A stretch of 11,234 bases of DNA from Candidatus Solincola jinzensis (GCA_015711875.1 JACVJG010000048.1:1-11234); one strand, 5' to 3'. Counted from the first letter of the stretch, positions 1 through 7,003 are shown. Translations and numbers: made by a program. Notes: a model not told the origin generated them from the letters alone.

Positions 1-20
1 TCGCCTAGTTCGCGTCACGA

Positions 21-42
21 GGCGCGGCCCTTAAGCCCCGCC
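21..42 (-). terminator. Hairpin at the acyl-CoA ligase stop codon (weak terminator candidate)
   Basis: Read on the minus strand, GGCGGGGC and GGCCGCGCC can fold around TTAAG into a GC-rich stem of about 7 pairs with one G-G mismatch. It overlaps the ligase stop codon at 42-44. No T-run follows on the minus strand, so it is a poor intrinsic terminator. It could stabilise the 3' end or mean nothing. Confidence 0.25.
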
Positions 43-1613
43 TAGGACTCCCCTTCCATCTCCTGGTAGAGGGCGTACTTATGCACTTTGCCCAGGGGCG
101 TCAGGGGCAGCTCGCTGCGGAAGACCACCTGGTCGGGTACCTTATAGCTCGCCAGGTGCTCGCGGCAGAATTCCTTGATCTCCTCCTCCGTCACTTCGGC
201 CCCCGGCTGCGGCACGATGTAGGCCCTTCCCTTCTCCCCCATCACCGGGTCGGGGTAACCGAGCACGGCGGCGAAGAGAACCTTGGGGTGCTTGAGAAGC
301 ACCTCCTCCACCTCGGGGGGATAGACGTTCTCGCCCCCGCGTATGTACATCTCCTTCTTGCGCCCCAGGATGTGCACGAAACCGTCCTCGTCGATGAAGC
401 CCATGTCGCCGGTGTAAAAGAAGCCGTCCTCGTCGAAGGCGGCCGCCGTGGCCTCGGGCTGGTTATAATAGCCCTTCATCACCGCCGCGCCTCGCACGGT
501 TATCTCCCCCGCCTCGCCCCGCGGGACCTCCCGGCGCTCCGGGCTCATGATGCGCACCTCGATACCCTCGTTGGGCACCCCTATGGTGGTGGAGATCTTC
601 TCCCGGGGGTGCTCCTGGCGAGTGAAGGTTATGGCCCCGCTGGTCTCGGTAAGACCGTAGCCGATATAGGGCACGATGCCCATCTTCTCCTCGATCTGGT
701 CCACCAGCTCCGGCTGTACCGGCGCCCCGGAGATGACGGCATGCCTCACCGAGGAGAGGTCGTAGGAGTCGAAATCCGGCTGCATGAAGAGGAGGATGTA
801 CTGCGCAGGCACCTGGCCCATGATGGTGATGCGCTCGTCCTGTACCGTTTGTAAAACCTGCTGGGGGATGAAGGTGTCCAGCATCACCAGGGTGGTGCCG
901 TTGTACAGCATGCTGGCTATGGCCATGACCCCGCCCCCCACGTGGTTGTTGGGGATGTCCATGAGCAGGCGTTCGTCGTCGCTCAACCCGGACGAGCTGA
1001 TCTGCCCTTTCACGTACTCGGTGATATTGCGATGGGTGAGCATGGGCGCCTTGGGCTGCCCAGTGGTGCCGGAGGTGAAGAGGAGGAAAACGGTGTCGTC
1101 CTCCTGGACCTCTTTCTTCCTCTCCGCGAGCTCGGTCTCGCGCCCCTCGCCCGCGGCGAGGAACTCCTCGTAGGTCATGGCGCCCTCCACCTTGGCGGCG
1201 TCCTCTTTGCCGCCGATCACCACCACCTGGCGCAGGGCGGGTAGCTCGTCACGCACCGCGTTGAGCTTGGCTAGGAAATCCGAGTCCATGAAGGAGGTCT
1301 CGGTTATCACCACCGAGGAATCGGAATGCCCGAGGATGTACCTGACCTCCGCGGGCGCGAAGCGCCAGGACACGGGCACCGCCGCCGCCCCCACCTTGGC
1401 GCAGGCGAGGTAGCCGAAGATGAACTCGGGGTGGTTGGGGATATAGAGGCCTACTTTGTCCCCGCGCTTCACCCCCAGAGCCAGCAGCCCGCAGGCTACC
1501 CTGTTCACCTCACGGTCGTAATCCGCATAGGTGATGCGCCGGTCCCCATAGACTATGGCCTCGCGATCAGGCCTCTCCTTCGCCCATCTCTCCAGCGGCT
1601 CGAAAAGCAGCAT
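42..1613 (-). CDS. AMP-forming acyl-CoA synthetase (acyl-CoA ligase, FadD/AliA-like)
   Basis: A 523-residue member of the ANL superfamily. It activates a carboxylic acid with ATP to an acyl-adenylate and then transfers it to CoA; it is probably cytosolic. Visible motifs in order: the phosphate-binding loop TSGTTGQPKAP at 180-190, YGLTET at 319-324, YTGD at 400-403, the hinge region GRKKEMYIRGGENVYPPEVE at 418-437, and the C-terminal PLTPLGKV with the adenylation lysine K509. Length and motif order are those of a complete enzyme. The ATG at 1613 has GGAGGTG a few bases upstream. The substrate cannot be read from sequence; medium/long-chain fatty acids or alicyclic/aromatic acids are both possible. 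A bidirectional terminator separates it from the upstream thiolase, so it probably has its own promoter. A TTGACG at 1740-1745 (minus) is a possible -35, but no convincing -10 follows. Its position suggests it supplies CoA thioesters to the neighbouring thiolase (inference). Confidence 0.95.
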   Translation of the reverse strand: MLLFEPLERWAKERPDREAIVYGDRRITYADYDREVNRVACGLLALGVKRGDKVGLYIPNHPEFIFGYLACAKVGAAAVPVSWRFAPAEVRYILGHSDSSVVITETSFMDSDFLAKLNAVRDELPALRQVVVIGGKEDAAKVEGAMTYEEFLAAGEGRETELAERKKEVQEDDTVFLLFTSGTTGQPKAPMLTHRNITEYVKGQISSSGLSDDERLLMDIPNNHVGGGVMAIASMLYNGTTLVMLDTFIPQQVLQTVQDERITIMGQVPAQYILLFMQPDFDSYDLSSVRHAVISGAPVQPELVDQIEEKMGIVPYIGYGLTETSGAITFTRQEHPREKISTTIGVPNEGIEVRIMSPERREVPRGEAGEITVRGAAVMKGYYNQPEATAAAFDEDGFFYTGDMGFIDEDGFVHILGRKKEMYIRGGENVYPPEVEEVLLKHPKVLFAAVLGYPDPVMGEKGRAYIVPQPGAEVTEEEIKEFCREHLASYKVPDQVVFRSELPLTPLGKVHKYALYQEMEGES

Positions 1614-2124
1614 GTCACACCTCCGCTATTCCTTCGCCTCTAAACACTTCCCTCCATGCAAAGCAGGCTTTACCTTTAAGGAGCATGATCCAGCCTGAAG
1701 AAACATCTCTCCGGCTCCAAGTATTTCCTTCCGTGTTCCCGTCAAACCGCAAAGGCCTGGCCTGAAAACACGACCTGGAAGGGACCGTCATATCTCCGGC
1801 TCAAAGCGTTGCCTTTCATACAAGATCCTTTCCCGCGCGCGTTCGCTCATTACCTCGCTGTGGGACAACACTGCACATCCGGCACGTGGCACGCCCGTTC
1901 GCGCGGTCGTTTTCCCAGGGCACCACATCCGCGAGAAGAACGAAAACACCGCGGTCATGCGCATCATCTGCATTTAACGCCAAGTGGCGATATGTACAGG
2001 ACATACATCGGAAAAACGCGAGATGCATTCTCGTGCTTTTTCGTACGTATCACCTCCCTATCCAATATCGATCAGACGTTCTTTGCGATCCCATAGGGAA
2101 AATTGCATCCCCTTCTCATGCCCA
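1614..2124. other. Intergenic stretch between the thiolase and ligase genes
   Basis: About 510 bases. The short frames here have no ribosome binding site, recognisable protein or codon pattern like the neighbours. The part near 1930-2110 is visibly richer in A+T than the flanking genes. It contains the bidirectional terminator at 2012-2041 and must hold the minus-strand promoter of the ligase, which I cannot place with confidence. Confidence 0.6.
2012..2041. terminator. Bidirectional intrinsic terminator after the thiolase operon
   Basis: CGCGAGA (2017-2023) pairs with TCTCGTG (2029-2035) around the loop TGCAT, with one G-U pair. Five T follow on the plus strand (2037-2041), and five A precede it (2012-2016), which read as TTTTT on the minus strand. 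It lies about 85-110 bases past the thiolase stop on the minus strand, so it plausibly ends the fusion-thiolase transcript and insulates the ligase gene. Confidence 0.65.
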
Positions 2125-3300
2125 TCACCTGTACTTATCCTCGGAGCTGAGCACCGCGACGCCGCAGACCACGCCCCCCAGGCCTCCGAGGTTGTGGACC
2201 AAGCCGGTTTTCGCGCCCTCTCTCTGGCGCCCCTCCGCACGGCCCTGCAATTGGCGCGTTATCTCGTAGACCATGCGGCATCCGGTGGCGCCTATGGGAT
2301 GCCCGAAGCACTTCAGGCCCCCCGAGGGGTTGACGGCCACGTCGCCGTCTATGGAGGCATGCCCTTCGCGCACGAACCTGCCTCCCTCTCCTTTGGCGCA
2401 GAAGCCCAGGTCCTCGTAGTTGAGGATCTCGGTGATGGTGAAGCAGTCGTGGACCTCGGCGCAGTCTATCTCCTCGCGCGGATTCTTTATGCCCGCCATC
2501 TCGTAGGCCATCTCGGCTGCCTTCACGGTGGGAATCCAGGTGAGGTAGTCGAAATCGGGGTCGAATGGCAAGAGGTTGGAGAAAACCGCCATCCCCAATC
2601 CGCGCAACACCACGTAATCGTCGCGGTACTTCCTGGCGATCTCCTTTCGGGTGATGATCACCGCGGCGGCGCCGTCCGAGATAGCGCAGCAGTCCAGAAG
2701 GCCCAGAGGCCCGGAGACGATAGGGGCCTTCATCACCTGCTCCAGGGTGACCTCGCGGCGGAAATGGGCCTTGGGATGCGCGGCCCCGTTGTAGTGGTTC
2801 TTCACCGCCACGTAGGCCAGGTCCTCCTTGGTGGTGCCGTACTTGCGGGAGTGCTGGGGGAAGGCCAGGCCGAAGGCGCTGGGGGCGGTGAGGCCGCGCA
2901 GCAACACCGGGTGGCCGAAACCGGCGGTGGGCAGCCCACGACCGGCCTGGTCGGTGAGCTTCTCCACCCCCGCGGCCATCACCATATCGTACATGCCGGA
3001 TGCCACCCCCAGGCAGGCGTTACGGAAGGAATCCAGCCCCGAAACGCAGTAGTTCTCGGTATGGGTGATGGGGATGCCGTAGAGCTTGAGAGGATCGGCC
3101 AGGGTCGCCCCGGAGAGCCCCGTGAAGGGATACTGGATACCGATCCAGGCGGCTTGGATGTCCTCCGGCCGCACCCCGGCGTCTTCGTAAGCCTCGTAGG
3201 CCGCCGCCACCAGCATGCTCTCCACGTCCATGTCGAAGTTCTCGCCGAACTTGCAGGCTCCCACGCCGATTATGGCTATGTCGTGCAGGCTGCAGCTCAT
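2125..3300 (-). CDS. SCP2/archaeal-type thiolase (acetyl-CoA acetyltransferase family)
   Basis: A 391-residue thiolase of the SCP-x/archaeal branch. It makes or cleaves a carbon-carbon bond between acyl-CoA units. The nucleophile is C85 in ENYCVSG. HDCF at 284-287 supplies H284 and C286, as in SCP2-type thiolases that lack the classical C-terminal CxG cysteine. GGLKCFGHPIGATG at 327-340 carries the second catalytic histidine, H334, and HNLGGLGG near 369-376 closes the fold. The start ATG overlaps the stop of the upstream fusion gene (ATGA, 3297-3300), and a purine-rich AGGAGGGGG lies upstream, so translation is likely coupled. Thiolases of this branch commonly need a DUF35 partner: archaeal acetoacetyl-CoA thiolase with HMG-CoA synthase and DUF35, and BbsB with BbsA in anaerobic toluene degradation. 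Here the DUF35 domain is in the adjacent gene, so a complex is expected (inference). The substrate is unknown. Confidence 0.93.
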   Translation of the reverse strand: MSCSLHDIAIIGVGACKFGENFDMDVESMLVAAAYEAYEDAGVRPEDIQAAWIGIQYPFTGLSGATLADPLKLYGIPITHTENYCVSGLDSFRNACLGVASGMYDMVMAAGVEKLTDQAGRGLPTAGFGHPVLLRGLTAPSAFGLAFPQHSRKYGTTKEDLAYVAVKNHYNGAAHPKAHFRREVTLEQVMKAPIVSGPLGLLDCCAISDGAAAVIITRKEIARKYRDDYVVLRGLGMAVFSNLLPFDPDFDYLTWIPTVKAAEMAYEMAGIKNPREEIDCAEVHDCFTITEILNYEDLGFCAKGEGGRFVREGHASIDGDVAVNPSGGLKCFGHPIGATGCRMVYEITRQLQGRAEGRQREGAKTGLVHNLGGLGGVVCGVAVLSSEDKYR

Positions 3301-4727
3301 CCTTGCTCACCCCCTCCTCTCACCGGACGGCATTTCCAGAAATAGGTATAGAAGTCCTCTCCTTCGAAGAGCTTCCGGAAGGTCAGCTCCACCTCCATGT
3401 CCAGCTCCACCGCCTCGGGATCGCGGTCGGTCATGTGCAGGAAAATACGCCCCCCTCCCTCCAGGTCCACCAGGCAGAGGGTGGTGGGGGATTCCATGGA
3501 CTCGAAAAGGCGGTCGTTGATGAAGTTGAAGAGCCTGCCGCGCCGGGACAGCTTCACCTCCTCGCTGTCGCCCTTGCTGCGGCAGCGCGAGCAGACTATC
3601 TGGGGCGGGAACCTCACCAGCCCGCAGTTGCGGCAGCGCGAGCCGTAGAGTGAATAGAGCTCCCGGCGCTCGCGCCAGAGGATCACCGTGGAGCTGGAAT
3701 ATTCGGGCCTGCCCATGCGCAGGGCATCCCGGTAACGCAGGAATACCGGGTAGCTCTCCAGGGCGGTCTGGGAGGAGAGGTATCCGCGCAAACCACGCCG
3801 GGAGGGAAGCGCCTTCAAGGCCTCGGTTACGCGGAAGAGGAACACGTCCACTCCGTCACCATAATTGGCGAGCAGGACAAGGTCACCGGCGTCAAGGCCG
3901 CTCTCCAGGGCTCCCGCCAGCATCATCAAAGGCTGGGCGGTTCCCGTGCCCCCCACGAAGGCGAAGAGGGCGTCCTGAACCTGAGAGGCCGGGTCGAGCT
4001 TGAGCGCCTTCGCTACCGCCCCATGGCTGCGGAAGTCGGGCGCGGAATAGACCGCGCGCGCGATATCCCCCGGCCCCACCCCGAACTTCCCCAGCGCCGT
4101 CCTTATCCCCGCCACCACGCTCTTGCCGAACCCCTCCGTCTGCGCCATGCGCGCATTGAACTCCTTGAGGGTGCGGTCGCGTGACTGCCGGCGCCAGGTA
4201 AGATATATCTCGTCGGGCGCGGAGTAGGATCCCAGGCATTCGGCGATCACGCCCTCCCCGGAGCCCACGAGCACCGACCCCGCTCCGTCCCCCAGGGTCT
4301 GCTCCCACGTGGTCATGGGGTCGGAGGCCCTGGTGTCGGCCGCCGTTACCAGGATGTTGTCCGCCTTTCCCGCCTTCACGGCGTCCAGCGCCGCCCCCAG
4401 GGCGGAGGTGGAGGCGCGCAGGGAAACGGCGAAATCGGAGGTGTACACGCCGCCCGGGGCGTCGAGCACGGTGGCGATGAGGGTGGCGGCCGATTTCTCC
4501 GCGTAGGGCGGGGTGGTGCTGGCGAAGAAAACCCCTCCCAGTGCGGCGGCGTCGAAGCCGGTCAGGCAATCCGATGCGGCCTCCCAGGCCATGGTGAGGC
4601 TGTCCTCGTCGAAATTGGCCACCGCCACGGTGCCGGGAGCGCCGGGGATCCCCCAGGCGCGCGCGACGGCCTCGCGGCTCATCCTCATCCATGGGACATA
4701 GGCCCCGAAAGACTTGATACCGATCAT
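3297..4727 (-). CDS. HMG-CoA-synthase-like domain fused to DUF35 zinc-ribbon/OB-fold domain
   Basis: A 476-residue two-part protein. Residues 1 to about 305 have the thiolase-superfamily (HMG-CoA synthase/KAS III-like) fold, with LGDGAGSVLVGS at 145-156 and NYGDGVDVFLF near 288-298. Residues about 340-470 are a DUF35 unit: an N-terminal helix, a zinc ribbon with C365, C368, C379 and C382, then an OB-fold. By hand alignment the synthase half lacks the HMG-CoA synthase catalytic triad. The Glu of the SES-HPYA motif is T71 in ASTTPPYAEK, the nucleophilic Cys is L103 in DFAVSLRAST, and the His is S228 in VYSAPD. Related bacterial fusions, as I recall them, also carry SLR at the Cys site, so this is probably a subfamily trait and not random decay. 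Start: the ATG at 4727 has GGGAGG five bases upstream; the frame extends to a GTG at 4802 without such support. It is the first gene of a two-gene operon with the thiolase. It likely bridges or channels substrate for the thiolase; an independent catalytic role is open. Confidence 0.9.
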   Translation of the reverse strand: MIGIKSFGAYVPWMRMSREAVARAWGIPGAPGTVAVANFDEDSLTMAWEAASDCLTGFDAAALGGVFFASTTPPYAEKSAATLIATVLDAPGGVYTSDFAVSLRASTSALGAALDAVKAGKADNILVTAADTRASDPMTTWEQTLGDGAGSVLVGSGEGVIAECLGSYSAPDEIYLTWRRQSRDRTLKEFNARMAQTEGFGKSVVAGIRTALGKFGVGPGDIARAVYSAPDFRSHGAVAKALKLDPASQVQDALFAFVGGTGTAQPLMMLAGALESGLDAGDLVLLANYGDGVDVFLFRVTEALKALPSRRGLRGYLSSQTALESYPVFLRYRDALRMGRPEYSSSTVILWRERRELYSLYGSRCRNCGLVRFPPQIVCSRCRSKGDSEEVKLSRRGRLFNFINDRLFESMESPTTLCLVDLEGGGRIFLHMTDRDPEAVELDMEVELTFRKLFEGEDFYTYFWKCRPVRGGGEQG

Positions 4728-4841
4728 CTCATCCTCCCTTGACTTCCTTATGTCCGGCCGCCTGACCGTCGCCTTGAGGCGGACGACGGAAGCGATGCCC
4801 ACCGGAGATCCTCGTCCGTTCTCCGCATGGCCATGGTGAAC

Positions 4842-4857
4842 GCCCCCTTTCGGGGGC
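4842..4857 (-). other. GC hairpin in the probable 5' leader of the fusion-thiolase operon
   Basis: GCCCCC (4842-4847) and GGGGGC (4852-4857) form a perfect 6-pair stem with the loop TTTC. It lies about 115 bases upstream of the fusion gene's ATG. No T-run follows in either direction, so it is not an intrinsic terminator. It may structure the leader RNA. Confidence 0.35.
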
Positions 4858-4929
4858 TGGCGACCCGGCGCCCCTTTGCTCCCACGCCTTCAGCCTTCCC
4901 GACCCGCGCGGCAAGGCCGATAACGCCTG

Positions 4930-4955
4930 GTGTTACGAACACCCCGTGAACACGG
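4930..4955. promoter_or_regulatory. Paired palindromes: candidate operator upstream of the fusion-thiolase operon
   Basis: Two palindromes lie next to each other: GTGTT-ACG-AACAC (4930-4942) and CCGTG-AA-CACGG (4944-4955). Both contain a GTGTTC-like half. They sit at the edge of an AT-rich stretch (4956-4980) with TATATA-like and TATTTT-like sequences that could be minus-strand -10 boxes, but no matching -35 is convincing. Acyl-CoA operons are often controlled by TetR-type repressors that bind such palindromes, but no regulator gene is in the window. Confidence 0.35.
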
Positions 4956-5395
4956 CTATATACTGTAAAATAATGACATTTGCTGATGACACTAAAAACG
5001 CAAAAGGCAAAAAGGATTTTCGATCACCCGCAAGACGCGAACCCCCTCCCCAAGATCATCCGCGCCAATACACACCAGCCGAACGACGCAATAGTGTGAA
5101 CCGGAACTTAATATTACCAGGGAGGTGGCTCGAGCCGCAATCCATTCCACGGCTGGCCCGTCTCCCAATCTTGCTCAACCAATAAAGCCTGCCGAAAAGT
5201 TTCAGCATCCGCGGCGGTCAGGACTTATCCTTTTTCTGAGGGGGAATCGGTTGCCGGCAAGCGATATGCCCGCCTGACGGATTCATGCCCATCCCACTGG
5301 TGAGCCCGGTGTCCCGTTTCATAAAAGAACGTGATTCCCCAAACCGGGCAGGGGGCATGATACCGCGATAAGCTGAATCATCGCGGCGGAAATGT
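4956..5395. other. Intergenic stretch between the divergent fusion operon and the SdrB-like gene
   Basis: About 440 bases without a supportable gene. A short plus-strand frame (4946-5185) begins at a GTG without a ribosome binding site and has no recognisable product. GGAATC near 5243 and GATTCC near 5333 could pair over a long distance, but the loop is about 85 bases. The clearest structure is the inverted repeat at 5363-5386. Confidence 0.5.
5363..5386. repeat. 7-bp perfect inverted repeat just upstream of the SdrB-like promoter
   Basis: CCGCGAT (5363-5369) and ATCGCGG (5380-5386) are exact inverted copies with a 10-base spacer. They end nine bases before the -35 box at 5396. The position suits an activator or repressor site. 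There is no T-run, so it is not a terminator. Confidence 0.4.
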
Positions 5396-5424
5396 TTGAC
5401 TTAACGGTTACTTTATGGTAGCTT
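5396..5424 (+). promoter_or_regulatory. Sigma-70-type promoter of the SdrB-like gene leader
   Basis: TTGACT (5396-5401) is followed after 17 bases by TAGCTT (5419-5424). The -35 is 5/6 to consensus and the -10 fits TANNNT. The region is locally AT-rich in otherwise GC-rich DNA. Transcription would start near 5431 and run into the structured leader. Confidence 0.6.
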
Positions 5425-5498
5425 GAAATAAACATAACGCGGCGTTCGTGTTCGCCCACTAAAGGGCGCGAGAACGGCAGATGCAAGGTGGGCTGGCG

Positions 5499-5555
5499 AT
5501 GTGGATCACGAATTCTATGGAGACAACAAGTGGGGTGTCAAGCGACCCGGCCTGA
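5499..5555 (+). CDS. Possible 18-codon leader ORF ending in the terminator stem
   Basis: ATG at 5499 reads MWITNSMETTSGVSSDPA and stops at a TGA (5553-5555) in the terminator loop, right after the 5' arm. AAGGTGGG lies six bases upstream of the ATG. A ribosome reaching the stop would cover the 5' arm of the terminator, the arrangement expected of translation-controlled attenuation. There is no run of one amino acid codon of the kind seen in amino-acid operon leaders. It may be a chance frame. Confidence 0.3.
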   Translation: MWITNSMETTSGVSSDPA

Positions 5556-5571
5556 ACATGGCCGGGCTTTT
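5546..5571 (+). terminator. Intrinsic terminator in the SdrB-like leader
   Basis: CCCGGCC (5546-5552) pairs perfectly with GGCCGGG (5560-5566) around the loop TGAACAT. It is followed by C and TTTT, then ATAT. The stem is all G-C. It lies upstream of the coding gene and downstream of the promoter, so it must be read through for the SdrB-like gene to be expressed, unless another promoter lies after it. Confidence 0.7.
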
Positions 5572-5581
5572 ATATAGGGCA

Positions 5582-5723
5582 GATACACCGGCAAAGAAGG
5601 GAGACTCGGGGGCAGGCGACTAAGGCAGGCTGTATCGGGTGACGAGGGCTCGCCTTAAGGAACAGTATAGGGACTGGGACTCGCTCGGCGTAGAGATTCA
5701 AGTTCGCCCCGGCTATAAGGGGC
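5582..5723 (+). other. Distal leader with further stem-loops before the SdrB-like gene
   Basis: GATACA (5582-5587) pairs with TGTATC (5631-5636), enclosing a purine-rich stretch with the direct repeat GGCAGGC twice, separated by GACTAA. Further on, GCCCC (5706-5710) pairs with GGGGC (5719-5723). No known riboswitch consensus was recognised. With the proximal leader this makes a 5' untranslated region of about 430 bases. Confidence 0.35.
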
Positions 5724-5858
5724 ATGGCACCCGCTGGATACCCGTCATCCGACCCCAACCGCCACGTCGCGGAACCCCGGATTCCGGCTCCCGCAAAGGG
5801 ATGGGGGAAGCAAGGGCATCCTCCGCCCGAAGCACGCGAGAGAAGGAGGTTGATGAGC

Positions 5859-6914
5859 ATGAGGAAGGCGAGGAGGTGGCCGGCTTTCCTGGTCATCGCT
5901 ACGCTGGTGGCCACCGCCGTGCTGGCGAGCTCCGCCGCGGCGCTCGCAGCGGAGGCGCAAGCGACCTCCGGCGAAACCGGGGGGGTCATCGAGGCCCTGG
6001 TGTGGGACGATTACAAGAGCCCCGACGGCAAGTACACCGACGCCGACCTGGTTGACGGCATCAAGGTTAACCTGTATTACTTGAAAAACAAGGAATGGGT
6101 CACCAGCCTGGACCCCACGGTGGAGAACTTCGAAGGGCCGGATCCCAGCGAATACCTATTCTACATCGATTCCACAAACATGTGGGGCGCACCTGTCCGC
6201 GACTACTGGAACGGCGAATGGGTGCTGGTTGGCACCAAGGTGACCGGGCCCGGCGGCTACGCCTTCGGGCAGGAAAACACCATTATCGAGTACCAGCACG
6301 GCTGGGTGGGATGGAACAACCTTCCCCTTGATTCGTGGGGAGACAACACCTTCTACAAGCTGGAGCTGGTGGACAACGGCACCTTCAAGCCCCTGGACGG
6401 CGGGGAGAGGATCGCCCAGCTGAACCCATGGAACTTGCACACCAAGCAATACCTCCCACTCACCTTCGACACCACGCCTCCTTTCTCCATCCAGTCCACC
6501 TCCGCCTATATCGGGGGCACGGTGTGGAGCGACGCCAACGCCGACCAGCAGCGGCAGTGGGCGGAGAAACCCCTGGAGGGATGCACGGTGGTGCTCACCA
6601 ATCGTTATGGCTCAAAGGTGGCGACGGCCACCACCAACCGTTACGGTTACTTCTACTTCCAGGGGTTGAAGCCTGACACCTACAAGGTGTGGGTGATGAG
6701 CAAGCGCAACTTCAAGCAGGTGAAGCCCTATTACAAGCTCCTTACCTGGCCCCCCAGCGGTTGCGAGAAGGGCCATTACTGCATTTCCGCCGCCAGGGGC
6801 AAGTACTACGACAACAACGACTTCGGGCTCCTGGACATGAAGGACTCCGTGTGGGCCAAGCTGTACTACGGCCTGTGGTGGCTCGGCCTGCTGCAGTACC
6901 AGTTCACCTGGTAG
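5859..6914 (+). CDS. Secreted protein with SdrB/Cna-B-like domain
   Basis: A 351-residue exported protein, probably extracellular or surface-associated. An N-terminal signal peptide (basic MRKARR, hydrophobic 9-28) ends near AALA-AEA at about 27-33. A divergent beta-rich region follows (about 41-205), beginning GGVIEALVWDD and with GGYAFGQ. Residues about 217-325 resemble an SdrD B-type domain: GGTVWSDANAD, EKPLEGCTVVLTNRYGS, TTNRYGYFYFQGL, DTYKVWV and the closing YYDNNDFGL. This domain type serves as a rigid or Ca-binding stalk in surface proteins. No LPxTG motif or sortase signal is present. The last ~20 residues are rich in W, Y and L, ending QYQFTW. The start at 5859 is chosen because AGGAGG lies nine bases upstream; ATG 5853 is only three bases from it and adds two residues. 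Preceded by a long structured leader and followed by a strong terminator, it is a single-gene unit. Confidence 0.8.
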   Translation: MRKARRWPAFLVIATLVATAVLASSAAALAAEAQATSGETGGVIEALVWDDYKSPDGKYTDADLVDGIKVNLYYLKNKEWVTSLDPTVENFEGPDPSEYLFYIDSTNMWGAPVRDYWNGEWVLVGTKVTGPGGYAFGQENTIIEYQHGWVGWNNLPLDSWGDNTFYKLELVDNGTFKPLDGGERIAQLNPWNLHTKQYLPLTFDTTPPFSIQSTSAYIGGTVWSDANADQQRQWAEKPLEGCTVVLTNRYGSKVATATTNRYGYFYFQGLKPDTYKVWVMSKRNFKQVKPYYKLLTWPPSGCEKGHYCISAARGKYYDNNDFGLLDMKDSVWAKLYYGLWWLGLLQYQFTW

Positions 6915-6968
6915 ATCGCTTTACGCGGCGGCGCCAGCCATGAGGCGCAAGCCGCAACGTCGACTCCG

Positions 6969-7003
6969 GGACCCCGGCCACTCATGCCGGGGTCCTTGCT
7001 CTT
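6969..7003 (+). terminator. Strong intrinsic terminator of the SdrB-like gene
   Basis: GGACCCCGGC (6969-6978) and GCCGGGGTCC (6986-6995) form a perfect 10-pair stem with the 7-base loop CACTCAT, followed by the T-rich TTGCTCTT. It lies about 55 bases after the stop codon at 6914. Confidence 0.85.

Larger units (their letters stand above)
5431..5575 (+). ncRNA. Structured leader with intrinsic terminator (attenuator or riboswitch-like)
   Basis: The RNA from the predicted start can form a two-part hairpin: CGTTC (5443-5447) with GAACG (5472-5476), and inside it CGCCC (5453-5457) with GGGCG (5464-5468), loop ACTAAA. An alternative pairing is available: GCCCAC (5454-5459) with GTGGGC (5488-5493). 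That would break the inner stem and mask a possible Shine-Dalgarno. The leader ends in a terminator (5546-5571), still about 285 bases before the SdrB-like start codon. I compared it by eye with the consensus cores of cyclic di-GMP-I and -II, cobalamin, TPP, SAM, fluoride and T-box elements and saw no match. It could also be a stand-alone small RNA. Confidence 0.45.

Noticed and set aside
81..854. 257-codon plus-strand open frame
   Set aside because: It is the antisense of the acyl-CoA ligase, whose motifs and start are strong; the frame is a by-product of GC-rich coding DNA.
1984..3345. 453-codon plus-strand open frame
   Set aside because: It lies antisense to the thiolase, whose catalytic motifs are intact; no ribosome binding site or motif supports it.
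3892..4692. 266-codon minus-strand frame inside the fusion gene
   Set aside because: It is an Arg/Gly-rich out-of-frame reading of the fusion gene.
4946..5185. 79-codon plus-strand frame starting at GTG
   Set aside because: It has no Shine-Dalgarno, overlaps the palindromes and encodes nothing recognisable.
5582..5636. GGCAAAG segment resembling part of a cyclic di-GMP-I riboswitch
   Set aside because: The conserved GGGCAAACC and GCAAAGCC cores and their spacing are not present; only a few bases agree.
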